Source: Streptomyces aquilus (GTDB taxonomy: Bacteria > Actinomycetota > Actinomycetes > Streptomycetales > Streptomycetaceae). From it: 64,000 bases of DNA. Under the pieces are notes generated by a model. The model searched no databases. It was not told where the DNA came from and saw only the letters and a program-made list of their open reading frames with translations. Shown piece by piece: positions 17,825 through 26,761 of this stretch; position 1 is the first letter of the stretch, and each line of letters opens with the position of its first letter. The position numbers and the translations under genes are program-made. The stretch is from assembly GCF_003955715.1 (NCBI RefSeq), contig NZ_CP034463.1:5208001-5272000 (forward strand), written 5' to 3'.

Positions 17825-20083
17825 CTACGCGAGCAGCGCCGGGATCGTCTCCTCGTGGGCCTTCTTCAGCTCCTCCAGGGAGAGCGCGAACTCGCCCTGG
17901 ATCTCCACGGTTTCGCCGTCGACGACACCGATGCGGGTGACCGGCAGGCCCCGCGCACCGCACATGTCGTTAAAGCGGACCTCCTCGGAACGCGGCACGG
18001 CGACGACCGCGCGGCCCGCCGACTCGGAGAAGAGGAAGGTGAAGGCGTCGAGCCCGTCCGGGACGACCAGACGCGCGCCCTTGCCGCCGAGCAGCGCCGA
18101 CTCCACGACCGCCTGGATCAGGCCGCCGTCGGACAGGTCGTGCGCCGAGTCGATCATGCCGTCGCGGGAGGCCGAGATCAGGATCTCCGCGAGGAGGCGC
18201 TCACGCTCCAGGTCCACCTTCGGGGGCAGACCGCCCAGGTGGTCGTGGACGACCTGGGACCAGGCCGAGCCGCCGAACTCCTCACGCGTGTCGCCGAGGA
18301 GGTAGAGCAGCTGGCCCTCCTCCTGGAAGGCGACGGGCGTGCGGCGGGCGACGTCGTCGATGACGCCGAGCACCGCGACCACGGGGGTCGGGTGGATGGC
18401 GACCTCGCCGGTCTGGTTGTAGAGCGAGACATTGCCGCCGGTCACCGGGGTGCCCAACTGCTGGCAGGCGTCGGCGAGTCCACGGATGGCCTCCGCGAAC
18501 TGCCACATCACGGCCGGGTCCTCGGGCGAACCGAAGTTGAGGCAGTCGGAGACGGCGAGCGGCTTGGCACCGGTGGTGGCGACGTTGCGGTACGCCTCCG
18601 CCAGCGCCAACTGGGCGCCGTGGTACGGGTCCAGCTTGGCGTAGCGGCCGTTGCCGTCCGTCGCGATGGCGACGCCGAGGCCGGTCTCCTCGTCGATGCG
18701 GATCATGCCCGAGTCCTCGGGCTGGGCCAGCACCGTGTTGCCCTGCACGAAGTGGTCGTACTGGGACGTGATCCACTTCTTGGAGGCCTGGTTCGGGGAC
18801 GACACGAGCTTCAGGACCTGCTGCTTCAGCTCGTCCGAAGTCGCGGGCCGAGGAAGCTTGTTGGCGTCATCGGCCTGGAGCTCGTCCTGCCAGGACGGGC
18901 GGGCGTACGGGCGCTCGTAGACCGGGCCGTCGTGCGCGACCGTGCGCGGGTCGACGTCGACGATCTTGCCGCCGTGCCAGTAGATCTCCAGCCGGTCGCC
19001 GTCGGTCACCTCACCGATGACGGTGGCGATGACGTCCCACTTGTCGCAGATCTCCAGGAACCGGTCGACCTTCTCCGGCTCCACGACCGCACACATCCGT
19101 TCCTGCGACTCGCTCATGAGGATTTCCTCGGGAGAGAGCGTCGAGTCACGCAGGGGGACGTCGTCGAGGGTGACGCGCATGCCGCCGGAACCGTTGGAGG
19201 CCAGCTCGGACGTGGCACAGGACAGACCGGCCGCGCCGAGGTCCTGGATGCCGACGACCAGCTTCTCCTTGAAGGCCTCCAGGGTGCACTCGATGAGGAG
19301 CTTCTCCTGGAAGGGGTCGCCGACCTGGACGGCCGGACGCTTCGAGGGCTTGGCGTCGTCGAAGGTCTCGGAGGCCAGGATCGAGGCGCCGCCGATGCCG
19401 TCGCCGCCGGTCCGGGCCCCGTACAGGATGACCTTGTTGCCCGCGCCGGACGCCTTGGCGAGGTGGATGTCCTCGTGCCGCATGACGCCGATGGCACCGG
19501 CGTTGACCAGCGGGTTGCCCTGGTAGCAGGCGTCGAAGACGACCTCGCCGCCGATGTTGGGCAGGCCGAGGCAGTTGCCGTAGCCGCCGATGCCGGCGAC
19601 GACACCCGGCAGGACGCGCTTGGTGTCGGGGTGGTCGGCGGCGCCGAAGCGCAGCGGGTCGACCACGGCCACCGGGCGGGCACCCATCGCGATGATGTCG
19701 CGGACGATGCCGCCGACACCCGTGGCCGCGCCCTGGTAGGGCTCGACGTAGGAGGGGTGGTTGTGCGACTCGACCTTGAAGGTCACGGCGTAACCCTGGC
19801 CGACGTCCACGACGCCCGCGTTCTCGCCGATGCCGACGAGGAGGGCGTCGCTCTGCGGGGCCTTCTCGCCGAACTGGCGGAGGTGGACCTTGGAGGACTT
19901 GTAGGAGCAGTGCTCGGACCACATGACCGAGTACATGGCCAGTTCCGCGCCGGTGGGGCGGCGGCCGAGGATCTCGACGACCCTCTCGTACTCGTCCTTC
20001 TTGAGACCGAGTTCGGCCCAGGGCAGCTCGACGTCGGGGGTCGCGGCCGCGTGCTCGACCGTGTCCAGAGGCGTCCGGCTCAT
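17825..20083 (-). CDS. purL: Phosphoribosylformylglycinamidine synthase subunit PurL
   Basis: A 752-residue small-type PurL (not the 1300-residue fused form), which needs PurQ and PurS. It uses ATP and ammonia from PurQ to convert FGAR to FGAM. ATG 20083 overlaps the purQ stop (ATGA), and the protein begins [20 protein letters not shown]. Motifs seen are [35 protein letters not shown], and in the second half [17 protein letters not shown] with [11 protein letters not shown]. Third gene of the purS-purQ-purL operon. Confidence 0.97.
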   Translation of the reverse strand: MSRTPLDTVEHAAATPDVELPWAELGLKKDEYERVVEILGRRPTGAELAMYSVMWSEHCSYKSSKVHLRQFGEKAPQSDALLVGIGENAGVVDVGQGYAVTFKVESHNHPSYVEPYQGAATGVGGIVRDIIAMGARPVAVVDPLRFGAADHPDTKRVLPGVVAGIGGYGNCLGLPNIGGEVVFDACYQGNPLVNAGAIGVMRHEDIHLAKASGAGNKVILYGARTGGDGIGGASILASETFDDAKPSKRPAVQVGDPFQEKLLIECTLEAFKEKLVVGIQDLGAAGLSCATSELASNGSGGMRVTLDDVPLRDSTLSPEEILMSESQERMCAVVEPEKVDRFLEICDKWDVIATVIGEVTDGDRLEIYWHGGKIVDVDPRTVAHDGPVYERPYARPSWQDELQADDANKLPRPATSDELKQQVLKLVSSPNQASKKWITSQYDHFVQGNTVLAQPEDSGMIRIDEETGLGVAIATDGNGRYAKLDPYHGAQLALAEAYRNVATTGAKPLAVSDCLNFGSPEDPAVMWQFAEAIRGLADACQQLGTPVTGGNVSLYNQTGEVAIHPTPVVAVLGVIDDVARRTPVAFQEEGQLLYLLGDTREEFGGSAWSQVVHDHLGGLPPKVDLERERLLAEILISASRDGMIDSAHDLSDGGLIQAVVESALLGGKGARLVVPDGLDAFTFLFSESAGRAVVAVPRSEEVRFNDMCGARGLPVTRIGVVDGETVEIQGEFALSLEELKKAHEETIPALLA

Positions 20084-20760
20084 GCGTTGACCAGCTTCTT
20101 GAGGATCGAGGTGAAGAAGGGGAGGCCGTCGGTGCGGCCCGACCCGATGAGCGGCTCGACGGCGTGCTCCGGGTGCGGCATGAGGCCCACGACGTTGCCG
20201 GCCTCGTTGGTGATGCCGGCGATGTCGCGCAGCGAGCCGTTGGGGTTGAAGTCCACGTACCGGAAGGCGACGCGGCCCTCGGCCTCGAGCTTGTCGAGGG
20301 TGTACTCGTCGGCGACGTACCGGCCGTCCATGTTCTTCAGCGGGATGTGGATCTCCTGGCCCGCGCTGTAGTCGACCGTCCACGCACTGGAGGTGTTCTC
20401 CACCCGCAGCTTCTGGTCGCGGCAGATGAAGTGCAGGTGGTCGTTGCCGAGCATCCCGCCCGGGAGGAGGTGGGCCTCCGTGAGGATCTGGAAGCCGTTG
20501 CAGATACCGAGGACCGGGAGGCCGGCCTTCGCCTGCTCGATGACCGTCTCCATCACCGGCGAGAAGCGGGAGATGGCGCCGGCCCGCAGATAGTCGCCGT
20601 AGGAGAAACCACCCGGGAGGACGACCGCGTCCACCTGGTGGAGGTCCTTGTCCTTGTGCCAGAGGGCGACCGGTTCGGCGCCCGCGAGGCGGATCGCGCG
20701 CTGGGTGTCCCGGTCGTCGAGACTCCCCGGGAAAGTGACGACGCCAATACGAGCGGTCAC
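20080..20760 (-). CDS. purQ: Phosphoribosylformylglycinamidine synthase glutaminase subunit PurQ
   Basis: A 226-residue class I glutamine amidotransferase. The nucleophile is Cys87 in LGICNGFQ; the His/Glu partners are in [10 protein letters not shown]. It supplies ammonia to PurL. The GTG start at 20760 overlaps the purS stop (GTGA), and its own stop overlaps the purL start (ATGA), so the three are translationally coupled at equal dose. Confidence 0.97.
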   Translation of the reverse strand: MTARIGVVTFPGSLDDRDTQRAIRLAGAEPVALWHKDKDLHQVDAVVLPGGFSYGDYLRAGAISRFSPVMETVIEQAKAGLPVLGICNGFQILTEAHLLPGGMLGNDHLHFICRDQKLRVENTSSAWTVDYSAGQEIHIPLKNMDGRYVADEYTLDKLEAEGRVAFRYVDFNPNGSLRDIAGITNEAGNVVGLMPHPEHAVEPLIGSGRTDGLPFFTSILKKLVNA

Positions 20761-21020
20761 TTCGCGGCCTCCGCGACTTCTTCCACCTTCACCGTGAAGT
20801 CCTCGATCACGGTGTTGGCGAGGAAGGATTCCGCAAGATCATGGATGCGGGCGAGCGCGGCCTCGTCGACCGGCCCGTCAACTTCCAGTTCGAAACGCTT
20901 TCCCTGACGGACGTCCGAGATGCCTTCGAAACCCAGACGCGGCAGTGCGCGCTGCACCGCCTGGCCCTGGGGGTCGAGGATCTCCGGCTTGAGCATGACG
21001 TCGACTACGACGCGTGCCAC
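20757..21020 (-). CDS. purS: Phosphoribosylformylglycinamidine synthase subunit PurS
   Basis: An 87-residue PurS, the small structural subunit that joins PurL and PurQ. GTG 21020 is preceded by GGGAG at 5 nt; a second GTG six bases upstream (21026) is possible but lies too close to that site. The sequence [19 protein letters not shown] is the family hallmark. First gene of the purSQL operon, divergent from the Lsr2-like gene. Confidence 0.95.
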   Translation of the reverse strand: MARVVVDVMLKPEILDPQGQAVQRALPRLGFEGISDVRQGKRFELEVDGPVDEAALARIHDLAESFLANTVIEDFTVKVEEVAEAAK

Positions 21021-21246
21021 TGGCACTCCCGGTGTGTGGTGCTGAGCAAGGTTCCTGCGGGTGTCCTCCAACAGGCACCTTCAGACTACCCGCACAAAAT
21101 TTCTACGCGCGTTGACTTGTAGGAAGCTACGTGACCCCAGTCACGATCCGGCATCAGGGGCGGCGTTCACCAAAATTTCCAGGAAAGATCCGCGATCGAC
21201 ACCCGATACCTATTGCGCTCGGACACGCCAAAGGATTTAGTCGGGC

Positions 21247-21293
21247 TTCACAATGCATTGTCGGGCACTGTACAAATGAATTGACAAAGTGCC
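21247..21293 (+). promoter_or_regulatory. Candidate promoter and inverted repeat upstream of the Lsr2-like gene
   Basis: TTCACA (21247-21252) and TACAAA (21271-21276), spaced 18 nt, form a possible promoter. GGCACT (21264-21269) and AGTGCC (21288-21293) form an inverted repeat around the -10 region. The whole stretch is unusually AT-rich for this genome, as expected for a self-regulating Lsr2-type protein. Confidence 0.35.
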
Positions 21294-21313
21294 GTACGAA
21301 GGGACCGATATTC

Positions 21314-21631
21314 GTGGCGCAGAAGGTCGTGGTCACTCTCTTTGACGACATCGACGGCTCGGAAGCGGCGGAAACCATCGCCTTCGGACTCGACGGCAAG
21401 TCGTACGAGATCGACCTGAATCAGGTGAATGCCGAGAAACTGCGTAAGGCCCTCGAGCCCTACGTGGAAGCCGGCCGGAAGCGCTCCCGGTCCGGCAAGG
21501 CGTACAAGCAGACCGAGGTCGCTCCCGACCCGGCGGCGGTCCGCGCCTGGGCCCAGGCGAACAAGATGGACGTGCCGGCCCGCGGCCGCATCCCCAAGAA
21601 GGTCTACGAGGCGTTCGCCGAGGCGCAGTAG
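21314..21631 (+). CDS. lsrL: Lsr2-like nucleoid-associated protein (LsrL type)
   Basis: A 105-residue Lsr2 family protein starting at GTG 21314 behind GAAGGGA. The N-terminal dimerisation domain reads AQKVVVTLFDDIDGSEAAETIAFGLDGKSYEIDL. The C-terminal DNA-binding domain has VRAWAQANKMDVPARGRIPKKVYEAF, whose RGRIP is the AT-hook-like minor-groove motif. Lsr2 proteins silence AT-rich and acquired genes. Streptomyces carries two; the copy beside purSQL is, by recalled gene order, LsrL rather than the main Lsr2. Its promoter region is AT-rich. Confidence 0.92.
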   Translation: MAQKVVVTLFDDIDGSEAAETIAFGLDGKSYEIDLNQVNAEKLRKALEPYVEAGRKRSRSGKAYKQTEVAPDPAAVRAWAQANKMDVPARGRIPKKVYEAFAEAQ

Positions 21632-21753
21632 CCCCGTCGACGCCCGGTCACCCGCCCCTCGGGACAACCGACTTGCGCTGCACCCCTCCTGGTCGGCTAG
21701 AGTCTGGAGCACGCCGAGGGGCGAGGCCGGAAGGCCCAGCTCACGGAGTACAT

Positions 21754-21825
21754 GCGGGTGTAGTTCAGTAGCAGAACATCCCCCTTCCAGGGGGAAGGCG
21801 CAGTGTGCAATTCCTGTCACCCGCT
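21754..21825 (+). tRNA. Atypical tRNA-Gly (TCC) with broken T-arm
   Basis: A 72-nt gene with perfect acceptor GCGGGTG/CACCCGC, D-stem GTTC/GAAC, anticodon stem TCCCC/GGGGA and anticodon TCC. The D-loop is AGTAGCA, without the adjacent G18G19. The T region reads CAGTG-TGCAATT-CCTGT: in standard register only one Watson-Crick pair forms, and the invariant T55 is G (GTGC instead of GTTC). A shifted 3-4 bp stem CAG/CTG with a 10-nt loop is possible. So the G18-Psi55 contact is lost on both sides. It may be a non-elongator tRNA or a decaying gene; see findings. Confidence 0.85.
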
Positions 21826-21905
21826 CTGCATCACCGGTCTGGTCCCTCTTGTGGATCAGGTAGGATGGTGCTCGCGCCGGTCGGTGAGAGCTGACCGGAG
21901 GCAAT

Positions 21906-21978
21906 GCGAACGTAGCTCAGTTGGTAGAGCGCAACCTTGCCAAGGTTGAGGTCGCGAGTTCGAACCTCGTCGTTCGCT
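21906..21978 (+). tRNA. tRNA-Gly (GCC), copy 1
   Basis: A canonical 73-nt cloverleaf with acceptor GCGAACG/CGTTCGC, D-loop with GG, anticodon GCC and T-arm CGAGTTCGAACCTCG. Identical to the copy at 25676-25748. Followed by a terminator. Confidence 0.95.
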
Positions 21979-21986
21979 CTTGATGA

Positions 21987-22014
21987 AAGCCCCCCGGCTT
22001 CTGCCGGGGGGCTT
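21987..22014 (+). terminator. Terminator of tRNA-Gly genes
   Basis: A perfect 12-bp stem (21987-21998 with 22003-22014) with a TTCT loop, followed by CTTCGT. Confidence 0.88.
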
Positions 22015-22045
22015 CTTCGTGTGCGGAGTGGTTGCGGGGTGCCTC

Positions 22046-22072
22046 TGACATTTGTCATGCCGAGTGATGACA
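22046..22072. promoter_or_regulatory. DesR/LiaR-type inverted-repeat operator before the ABC/two-component operon
   Basis: TGACA-TT-TGTCA (22046-22057) is followed by ATGACA (22067-22072), so the central TGTCAT also pairs with ATGACA across 8 nt. NarL-family regulators bind this kind of TGACA/TGTCA element. It ends 43 nt before the ATPase start codon. The operon's own response regulator is the likely ligand; that is inference. Confidence 0.6.
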
Positions 22073-22115
22073 GCGCGCACTCCTTCCGGGTCCCCGGCGC
22101 CGGGACGCTTGCACC

Positions 22116-23045
22116 ATGGACACGAACACGAACGTGATTGAGGTCACCGACCTGCGACGCGTCTACGGGGGCGGGTTCGAGGCGGTCCGCGGAATCAGCT
22201 TCTCCGTGGCCCGCGGCGAGGTCTTCGCTCTGCTCGGCACCAACGGGGCCGGCAAGACGTCCACGGTCGAGCTGCTGGAAGGGCTCGCGCCACCGGCCGG
22301 GGGCCGGGTGCGGGTACTCGGGCACGATCCCTACGCCGAGCGGGCCGCCGTACGGCCGCGGACCGGCGTGATGCTCCAGGAGGGCGGGTTCCCGTCCGAG
22401 CTGACCGTCGCCGAGACCGCCCGGATGTGGGCGGGGTGCGTGAGCGGGGCCAGGCCGCCCGTCGAGGCGCTGGAGCTCGTCGGGCTCGCGCGCCGGAGCG
22501 ACGTACGCGTGAAGCAGTTGTCCGGGGGTGAGCGGCGGCGGCTGGATCTCGCGCTCGCGCTGCTCGGGCGGCCCGAGGTGCTGTTCCTGGACGAGCCGAC
22601 GACCGGGCTCGACGCCGAGGGGCGCCGGGACACCTGGGAGTTGGTGCGGGCGCTGCGCGACGGCGGCACCACGGTGCTGCTGACCACGCACTATCTGGAG
22701 GAGGCCGAGGGCCTCGCCGACCGGCTCGCCATCCTGCACGAGGGGCGGATCGCGGTCACCGGGACGCCCGCCGAGGTGACGGCCGGGCAGCCCTCGCGGA
22801 TCTCCTTCGAGCTGCCCCAGGGGTACTTCGTGGGCGATCTGCCACCGCTCGGGGAGCTGGGGGTGCTCTCCCACGAGGTCGACGGACGGGTCGTACGGCT
22901 GCGGACGCGGGAGTTGCAGCGGGTGGCCACCGAAGTGCTGGTGTGGGCGTCCACGGCGGGGGTCGAGCTGCGGGGGCTCGATGTGCGGTCGGCCTCGCTG
23001 GAGGAGGCGTTCCTGGGGATCGCGGCTCAGGAGGTCAGGGCATGA
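22116..23045 (+). CDS. ABC transporter ATP-binding protein (ABC-2 exporter)
   Basis: A 309-residue ATPase with Walker A GTNGAGKTS (residues 41-49), signature LSGGER (135-140), and Walker B LFLDEPTTGLD. The C-terminal 90 residues (ISFELPQGYFVGDL onward) are the extension found in drug and antibiotic exporters of the DrrA/CcmA type. It energises export by the next gene's permease, which it overlaps by ATGA. First gene of a four-gene operon (ATPase, permease, sensor kinase, regulator). Confidence 0.93.
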   Translation: MDTNTNVIEVTDLRRVYGGGFEAVRGISFSVARGEVFALLGTNGAGKTSTVELLEGLAPPAGGRVRVLGHDPYAERAAVRPRTGVMLQEGGFPSELTVAETARMWAGCVSGARPPVEALELVGLARRSDVRVKQLSGGERRRLDLALALLGRPEVLFLDEPTTGLDAEGRRDTWELVRALRDGGTTVLLTTHYLEEAEGLADRLAILHEGRIAVTGTPAEVTAGQPSRISFELPQGYFVGDLPPLGELGVLSHEVDGRVVRLRTRELQRVATEVLVWASTAGVELRGLDVRSASLEEAFLGIAAQEVRA

Positions 23046-23821
23046 GCGCCGTGGTCGACCGGATGGCGGTGGGTCGGGTGAAGGCCCTCGCGCGGGCCGA
23101 GCTGACGCTCTTCGGGCGCAGCAAGGGAATGATCGTCACCGCGGTGTTCGTGCCGCTGGTGCTGCCGTTGAGTGTGCGGACCGTGGCCGAGGACATGGAT
23201 CTGAAGGGCACCGGGCTCAGCGTCGGGACGGTGCTGCTGCCGGGGGCGATCGGGTTCTCGCTGCTGTTCGCGGTGTACTCGGCGCTGGTCGGCGTCTTCG
23301 TCGGGCGGCGCGAGGAACTCGTCCTCAAGCGCCTGCGGACGGGAGAGCTGCGGGACGGCGAGATCCTCGCCGGGACCGCGCTGCCGGCCGTGACGACGGG
23401 GCTCGTGCAGTCCCTGGTGCTGGCCGCGGCCTGCACCGCCCTGCTCGACATCCCGGCCCCGAGGGCACCGCACCTCGCCGTCCTGGGCCTGCTGCTCGGG
23501 CTCGCGGTGAGTGCCCTGCTGGCCGCCGTCACCGCGGCGTTCACCCGGACCGTGGAGAGCGCTCAGGTCACGGCGTTGCCGCTGGTGATGGTCGCCATGG
23601 TGGGGTCGGGGATCGCCGTCCCGCTGGAGCTGCTGCCGGACCGGATGGCCTCGGTGTGCGAGCTGCTGCCGCTGACCCCGGTGATCACCCTGATCCGCGG
23701 CGGCTGGACCGGCGAGCTCAGCGTGTACGAGACGATCGGGCCGGTGCTGACCGCGCTGGCCTGGGCGGCGGCGGGGGTGTTTGCTGTAGGGCGGTGGTTC
23801 CGGTGGGAGCCGAGGCGCTGA
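23042..23821 (+). CDS. ABC-2 type permease
   Basis: A 259-residue membrane protein with about six hydrophobic segments and the ABC-2 layout: an N-terminal cytoplasmic helix (VKALARAELTLFGRSKG), then paired helices and the final LLPLTPVITLIRGGWTG segment typical of the family. The start overlaps the ATPase stop. It forms the membrane channel of the exporter; the cargo is unknown. Confidence 0.9.
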   Translation: MSAVVDRMAVGRVKALARAELTLFGRSKGMIVTAVFVPLVLPLSVRTVAEDMDLKGTGLSVGTVLLPGAIGFSLLFAVYSALVGVFVGRREELVLKRLRTGELRDGEILAGTALPAVTTGLVQSLVLAAACTALLDIPAPRAPHLAVLGLLLGLAVSALLAAVTAAFTRTVESAQVTALPLVMVAMVGSGIAVPLELLPDRMASVCELLPLTPVITLIRGGWTGELSVYETIGPVLTALAWAAAGVFAVGRWFRWEPRR

Positions 23822-23835
23822 GGTACGGGGAGAGC

Positions 23836-25047
23836 ATGCGCAAGCCGGGGAGCTGGTGGGGGCGGAAGAGCACGCCGGCCAAGGTCGAGACGTACACCCG
23901 ATGGTCGTTCCACTTCTTCGCGGTGATCGAGGCGGTCACGGTCGGGCTGCCGCTCCTCGGTGCGATGACGCCCTGGCTCGCCGCTCCGCTGCTGACGCTG
24001 GTGACCGTGCACGCCGTCACCTGTGCCGTGACCGCTTCCCGGGTGCTCGACTGGACGCGCGGGCGGCGCGAGCGGCCCGTCCCCATGCTGTGGACACTCG
24101 GCACGGTGACCGCCGTCGTCGCCGTCACGGCCCTCGGCGTCGCGGAGCGCGGGCCGGGCGGGGACGACGTCCAGACCGCGGCCGGCAGCGTCTTCGGGGT
24201 CATCCTGATCTTCGGTGCCGGCGTCATCGCGATGGGCGTGCGCGAGCGGCGCCGGGTGTACGGCGTCGTCGCCGGGTTCGCGGCCGGGGCGGGGATCGTG
24301 GCCCTCCCGCTGGGGCTGCCCGCGCCCGCCACCCTGGTGACGATGCTGGTCGTGCTGCTCGGCGGCGGGTTCATCGCCTTCACCTCCGCCTTCTCCGTCT
24401 GGCTCCTCAACGCCGTGTACGAACTCGACGAGGCCCGCGAGACCCGGGCGCGGCTCGCCGTCGCCGAGGAACGGCTACGGTTCGGGCGCGATCTGCACGA
24501 CGTCATGGGCCGCAACCTCGCGGTGATCTCGCTGAAGAGCGAGCTCGCCGTGCAGCTGGCCAGGCGCGGGCGGCCCGAGGCCGAGGAGCAGATGATCGAG
24601 GTGCAGCGCATCGCGCAGGAGTCGCAGCGCGAGGTGCGGGAGGTCGTACGCGGCTATCGGGAGGCCGACCTGGGGGTCGAACTCGGCGGCGCCCAGGGCG
24701 TGTTGGCGGCGGCCGGGATCGAGTGCACGGTCAGCGGGGAGGCGGCCGGGCTGCCGCTGGACGTGCAGTCGGCGCTCGGCTGGGTGGTCCGGGAGGCGAC
24801 GACGAACGTCCTGCGGCACGGGGACGCCAAGCGGTGCACGGTGGCCGTGCGGAGGTCGGAGGACGATGTGGTGCTGACGGTGGAGAACGACGGGGCCGCC
24901 GGTCCGTCCGGGCCGGGCGGGTCCGGGCTCGCCGGGCTGCGGGAGCGGCTGGCGGCGGTGGACGGGACGTTGGAGGCGGGGACCGTGCGGGAGGGTGTGT
25001 TCCGTTTGGTGGCACAGGTGCCGATGGTGACAGAGGTGACTCCGTGA
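23836..25047 (+). CDS. Two-component sensor histidine kinase, DesK/NarX-like
   Basis: A 403-residue kinase. Residues 25-195 hold about five to six membrane helices with almost no extracytoplasmic domain, so the signal is probably sensed in the membrane. The HisKA_3 box has phospho-accepting His221 in RDLHDVMG, and the HATPase region includes VREATTNVLRHG and GSGLAGLRERL. ATG 23836 is preceded by GGGGAGAG, 14 bp after the permease stop. It likely senses membrane stress or the exporter's substrate and phosphorylates the next protein. Confidence 0.92.
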   Translation: MRKPGSWWGRKSTPAKVETYTRWSFHFFAVIEAVTVGLPLLGAMTPWLAAPLLTLVTVHAVTCAVTASRVLDWTRGRRERPVPMLWTLGTVTAVVAVTALGVAERGPGGDDVQTAAGSVFGVILIFGAGVIAMGVRERRRVYGVVAGFAAGAGIVALPLGLPAPATLVTMLVVLLGGGFIAFTSAFSVWLLNAVYELDEARETRARLAVAEERLRFGRDLHDVMGRNLAVISLKSELAVQLARRGRPEAEEQMIEVQRIAQESQREVREVVRGYREADLGVELGGAQGVLAAAGIECTVSGEAAGLPLDVQSALGWVVREATTNVLRHGDAKRCTVAVRRSEDDVVLTVENDGAAGPSGPGGSGLAGLRERLAAVDGTLEAGTVREGVFRLVAQVPMVTEVTP

Positions 25048-25652
25048 CCGTGCGGCTGTTGCTGGCCGACGACGAGCATCTGATCCGCGGGGCGCTGGCC
25101 GCGCTGCTCTCGTTGGAGGACGATCTGGCGGTCGTCGCCGAGGCCGCGTCCGGGCCCGAGGCGCTGGCGATGGCCCGGGCGCACGAGCCGGATGTGGCGG
25201 TGCTCGATCTGCAGATGCCGGGGGCCGACGGTGTGAAGGTCGCCACATCGCTGCGGGCCGAACTGCCCGGCTGCCGGGTGCTGATCGTGACCAGTCACGG
25301 CCGGCCCGGCCATCTGAAGCGGGCCCTTGAGGCGGGTGTGCGCGGGTTCGTCCCCAAGACGGTGAGCGCGCAGAAGCTCGCCGAGATCATCCGCACGGTG
25401 TACGCCGGAAACCGTTACGTCGACCCCGAGTTGGCCGCCGACGCGATCTCCGCCGGGGACTCGCCGCTGACCGCGCGCGAGGCCGAGGTGCTGGAACTCG
25501 CCGCCGACGGGGCGCCCGTCGCGGAGATCGCCGAGCGGGCCGCGCTGTCCCAGGGGACCGTGCGGAACTATCTGTCGTCGGCCGTCTCGAAGCTCGGGGC
25601 GGAGAACCGGCACACCGCAGTACGTCTCGCGCGCGAGCGAGGTTGGGTATAG
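25044..25652 (+). CDS. NarL/DesR-family response regulator
   Basis: A 202-residue regulator. The receiver domain has the acidic pair in LLLADDEH, phospho-acceptor Asp55 in VAVLDLQMPG, and Lys in FVPKTVS. The C-terminal LuxR-type helix-turn-helix is SPLTAREAEVLELAADG...SQGTVRNYLSSAVSKL. Its GTG start overlaps the kinase stop (GTGA). Last gene of the operon and the likely reader of the inverted repeat at 22046-22072. Confidence 0.95.
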   Translation: MTVRLLLADDEHLIRGALAALLSLEDDLAVVAEAASGPEALAMARAHEPDVAVLDLQMPGADGVKVATSLRAELPGCRVLIVTSHGRPGHLKRALEAGVRGFVPKTVSAQKLAEIIRTVYAGNRYVDPELAADAISAGDSPLTAREAEVLELAADGAPVAEIAERAALSQGTVRNYLSSAVSKLGAENRHTAVRLARERGWV

Positions 25653-25675
25653 TAGGCATCGCGCTTCGGCGCAGT

Positions 25676-25748
25676 GCGAACGTAGCTCAGTTGGTAGAGC
25701 GCAACCTTGCCAAGGTTGAGGTCGCGAGTTCGAACCTCGTCGTTCGCT
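25676..25748 (+). tRNA. tRNA-Gly (GCC), copy 2
   Basis: Identical over 73 nt to 21906-21978 (anticodon GCC). It lies 23 bp after the response regulator, so the ABC/two-component operon sits between two identical tRNA genes. Confidence 0.95.
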
Positions 25749-25755
25749 CCACTTG

Positions 25756-25784
25756 AAAGGCCCCGGTCATCGACCGGGGCCTTT
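25756..25784. terminator. Terminator between tRNA-Gly copy 2 and purC
   Basis: A perfect 13-bp stem (25756-25768 with 25772-25784) with a 3-nt loop, between tRNA-Gly on the plus strand and the purC stop on the minus strand. Confidence 0.88.
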
Positions 25785-25793
25785 GTCGTGCCG

Positions 25794-26693
25794 TCAGCTC
25801 CAGCTCGTGCCCGTCAGGCGCTCGTATGCCTCGATGTACTTGGCGCGCGTGCGGTCCACGACCTCCTGCGGCAGCGCGGGCGGCGGCTGCTCGCTCTTGC
25901 GGTCCCAGCCGGAGGCCGCCGAGGTCAGCCAGTCCCGCACGAACTGCTTGTCGTACGACGGCTGCGCGTGCCCCGGCTCCCACGACTCGGCCGGCCAGAA
26001 GCGGGAGGAGTCCGGGGTGAGGACCTCGTCGCCGATGACGAGGGTGTCGCCGTCGAAGCCGAACTCGAACTTGGTGTCCGCGAGCAGGATGCCCCGGTCG
26101 CGGGCGATGTCCCGGCCGCGGGTGTAGACGGCGAGGGTGGCCTGGCGCAGCTGGGCGGCGGTGTCGGCGCCGACCTGGCGGGCGACCTCCTCGTACGACA
26201 CGTTCTCGTCGTGCTCGCCGACCGCGGCCTTGGTGGCCGGGGTGAAGATCGGGGCGGGCAGCTCGCTGCCGTCGGACAGGCCCTCGGGGAGGGCGAGGCC
26301 GCAGACCGTACGCGACTCGTTGTACTCCACGAGGCCGGAGCCGGTGAGGTAGCCGCGGGCCACGCACTCGACCGGGACCATCTGGAGCGACTTGCAGACC
26401 ACCGTGCGGCCCGCCCAGTCGGCGGGGGCGCCCTCGGGGACATCGGTGCTGATGATGTGGTTCGGGATCAGGTCGGCGAGCTGGTCGAACCACCACAGGG
26501 AGAGCTGCGTGAGGACCCGGCCCTTGTCCGGGATCTCGGTGGGCAGCACCCAGTCGTACGCGGAGATGCGGTCGCTGGCGACCATCACGAGGTCGCCCGC
26601 CTCGTTCTGGTACAGCTCGCGCACCTTGCCGGTGTGGAGATGCACCAAGCCCGGCACCTGGATCGGCTCGGGCTTTTCTACGAATCCGGACAC
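25794..26693 (-). CDS. purC: SAICAR synthetase PurC
   Basis: A 299-residue phosphoribosylaminoimidazole-succinocarboxamide synthase, which joins aspartate to CAIR with ATP. Motifs are GKVRELYQNEAGDLVMVASDRISAYD at the N-terminus, VECVARGYLTGSG and LADTKFEFGFD, all family hallmarks. It is longer than the 240-residue enterobacterial form and matches the actinobacterial form. It is separated from the next minus gene by 68 bp. Confidence 0.97.
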   Translation of the reverse strand: MSGFVEKPEPIQVPGLVHLHTGKVRELYQNEAGDLVMVASDRISAYDWVLPTEIPDKGRVLTQLSLWWFDQLADLIPNHIISTDVPEGAPADWAGRTVVCKSLQMVPVECVARGYLTGSGLVEYNESRTVCGLALPEGLSDGSELPAPIFTPATKAAVGEHDENVSYEEVARQVGADTAAQLRQATLAVYTRGRDIARDRGILLADTKFEFGFDGDTLVIGDEVLTPDSSRFWPAESWEPGHAQPSYDKQFVRDWLTSAASGWDRKSEQPPPALPQEVVDRTRAKYIEAYERLTGTSWS

Positions 26694-26761
26694 GGTTCCT
26701 CCCCGTGGTTCTGTCCAACGGGTTGATTGTCCCTTATAGGCGGCTGACCTCGGACCTCGGG

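Noticed and set aside
21281..21286. TTGACA as a -35 box for the Lsr2-like gene
   Set aside because: No -10 box at 16-19 nt downstream; the position would put the start inside the ribosome site.
21906..25748. Integrated element between tRNA-Gly genes
   Set aside because: No integrase, excisionase or phage gene. The repeats are whole tRNAs rather than a 3'-end attachment fragment.
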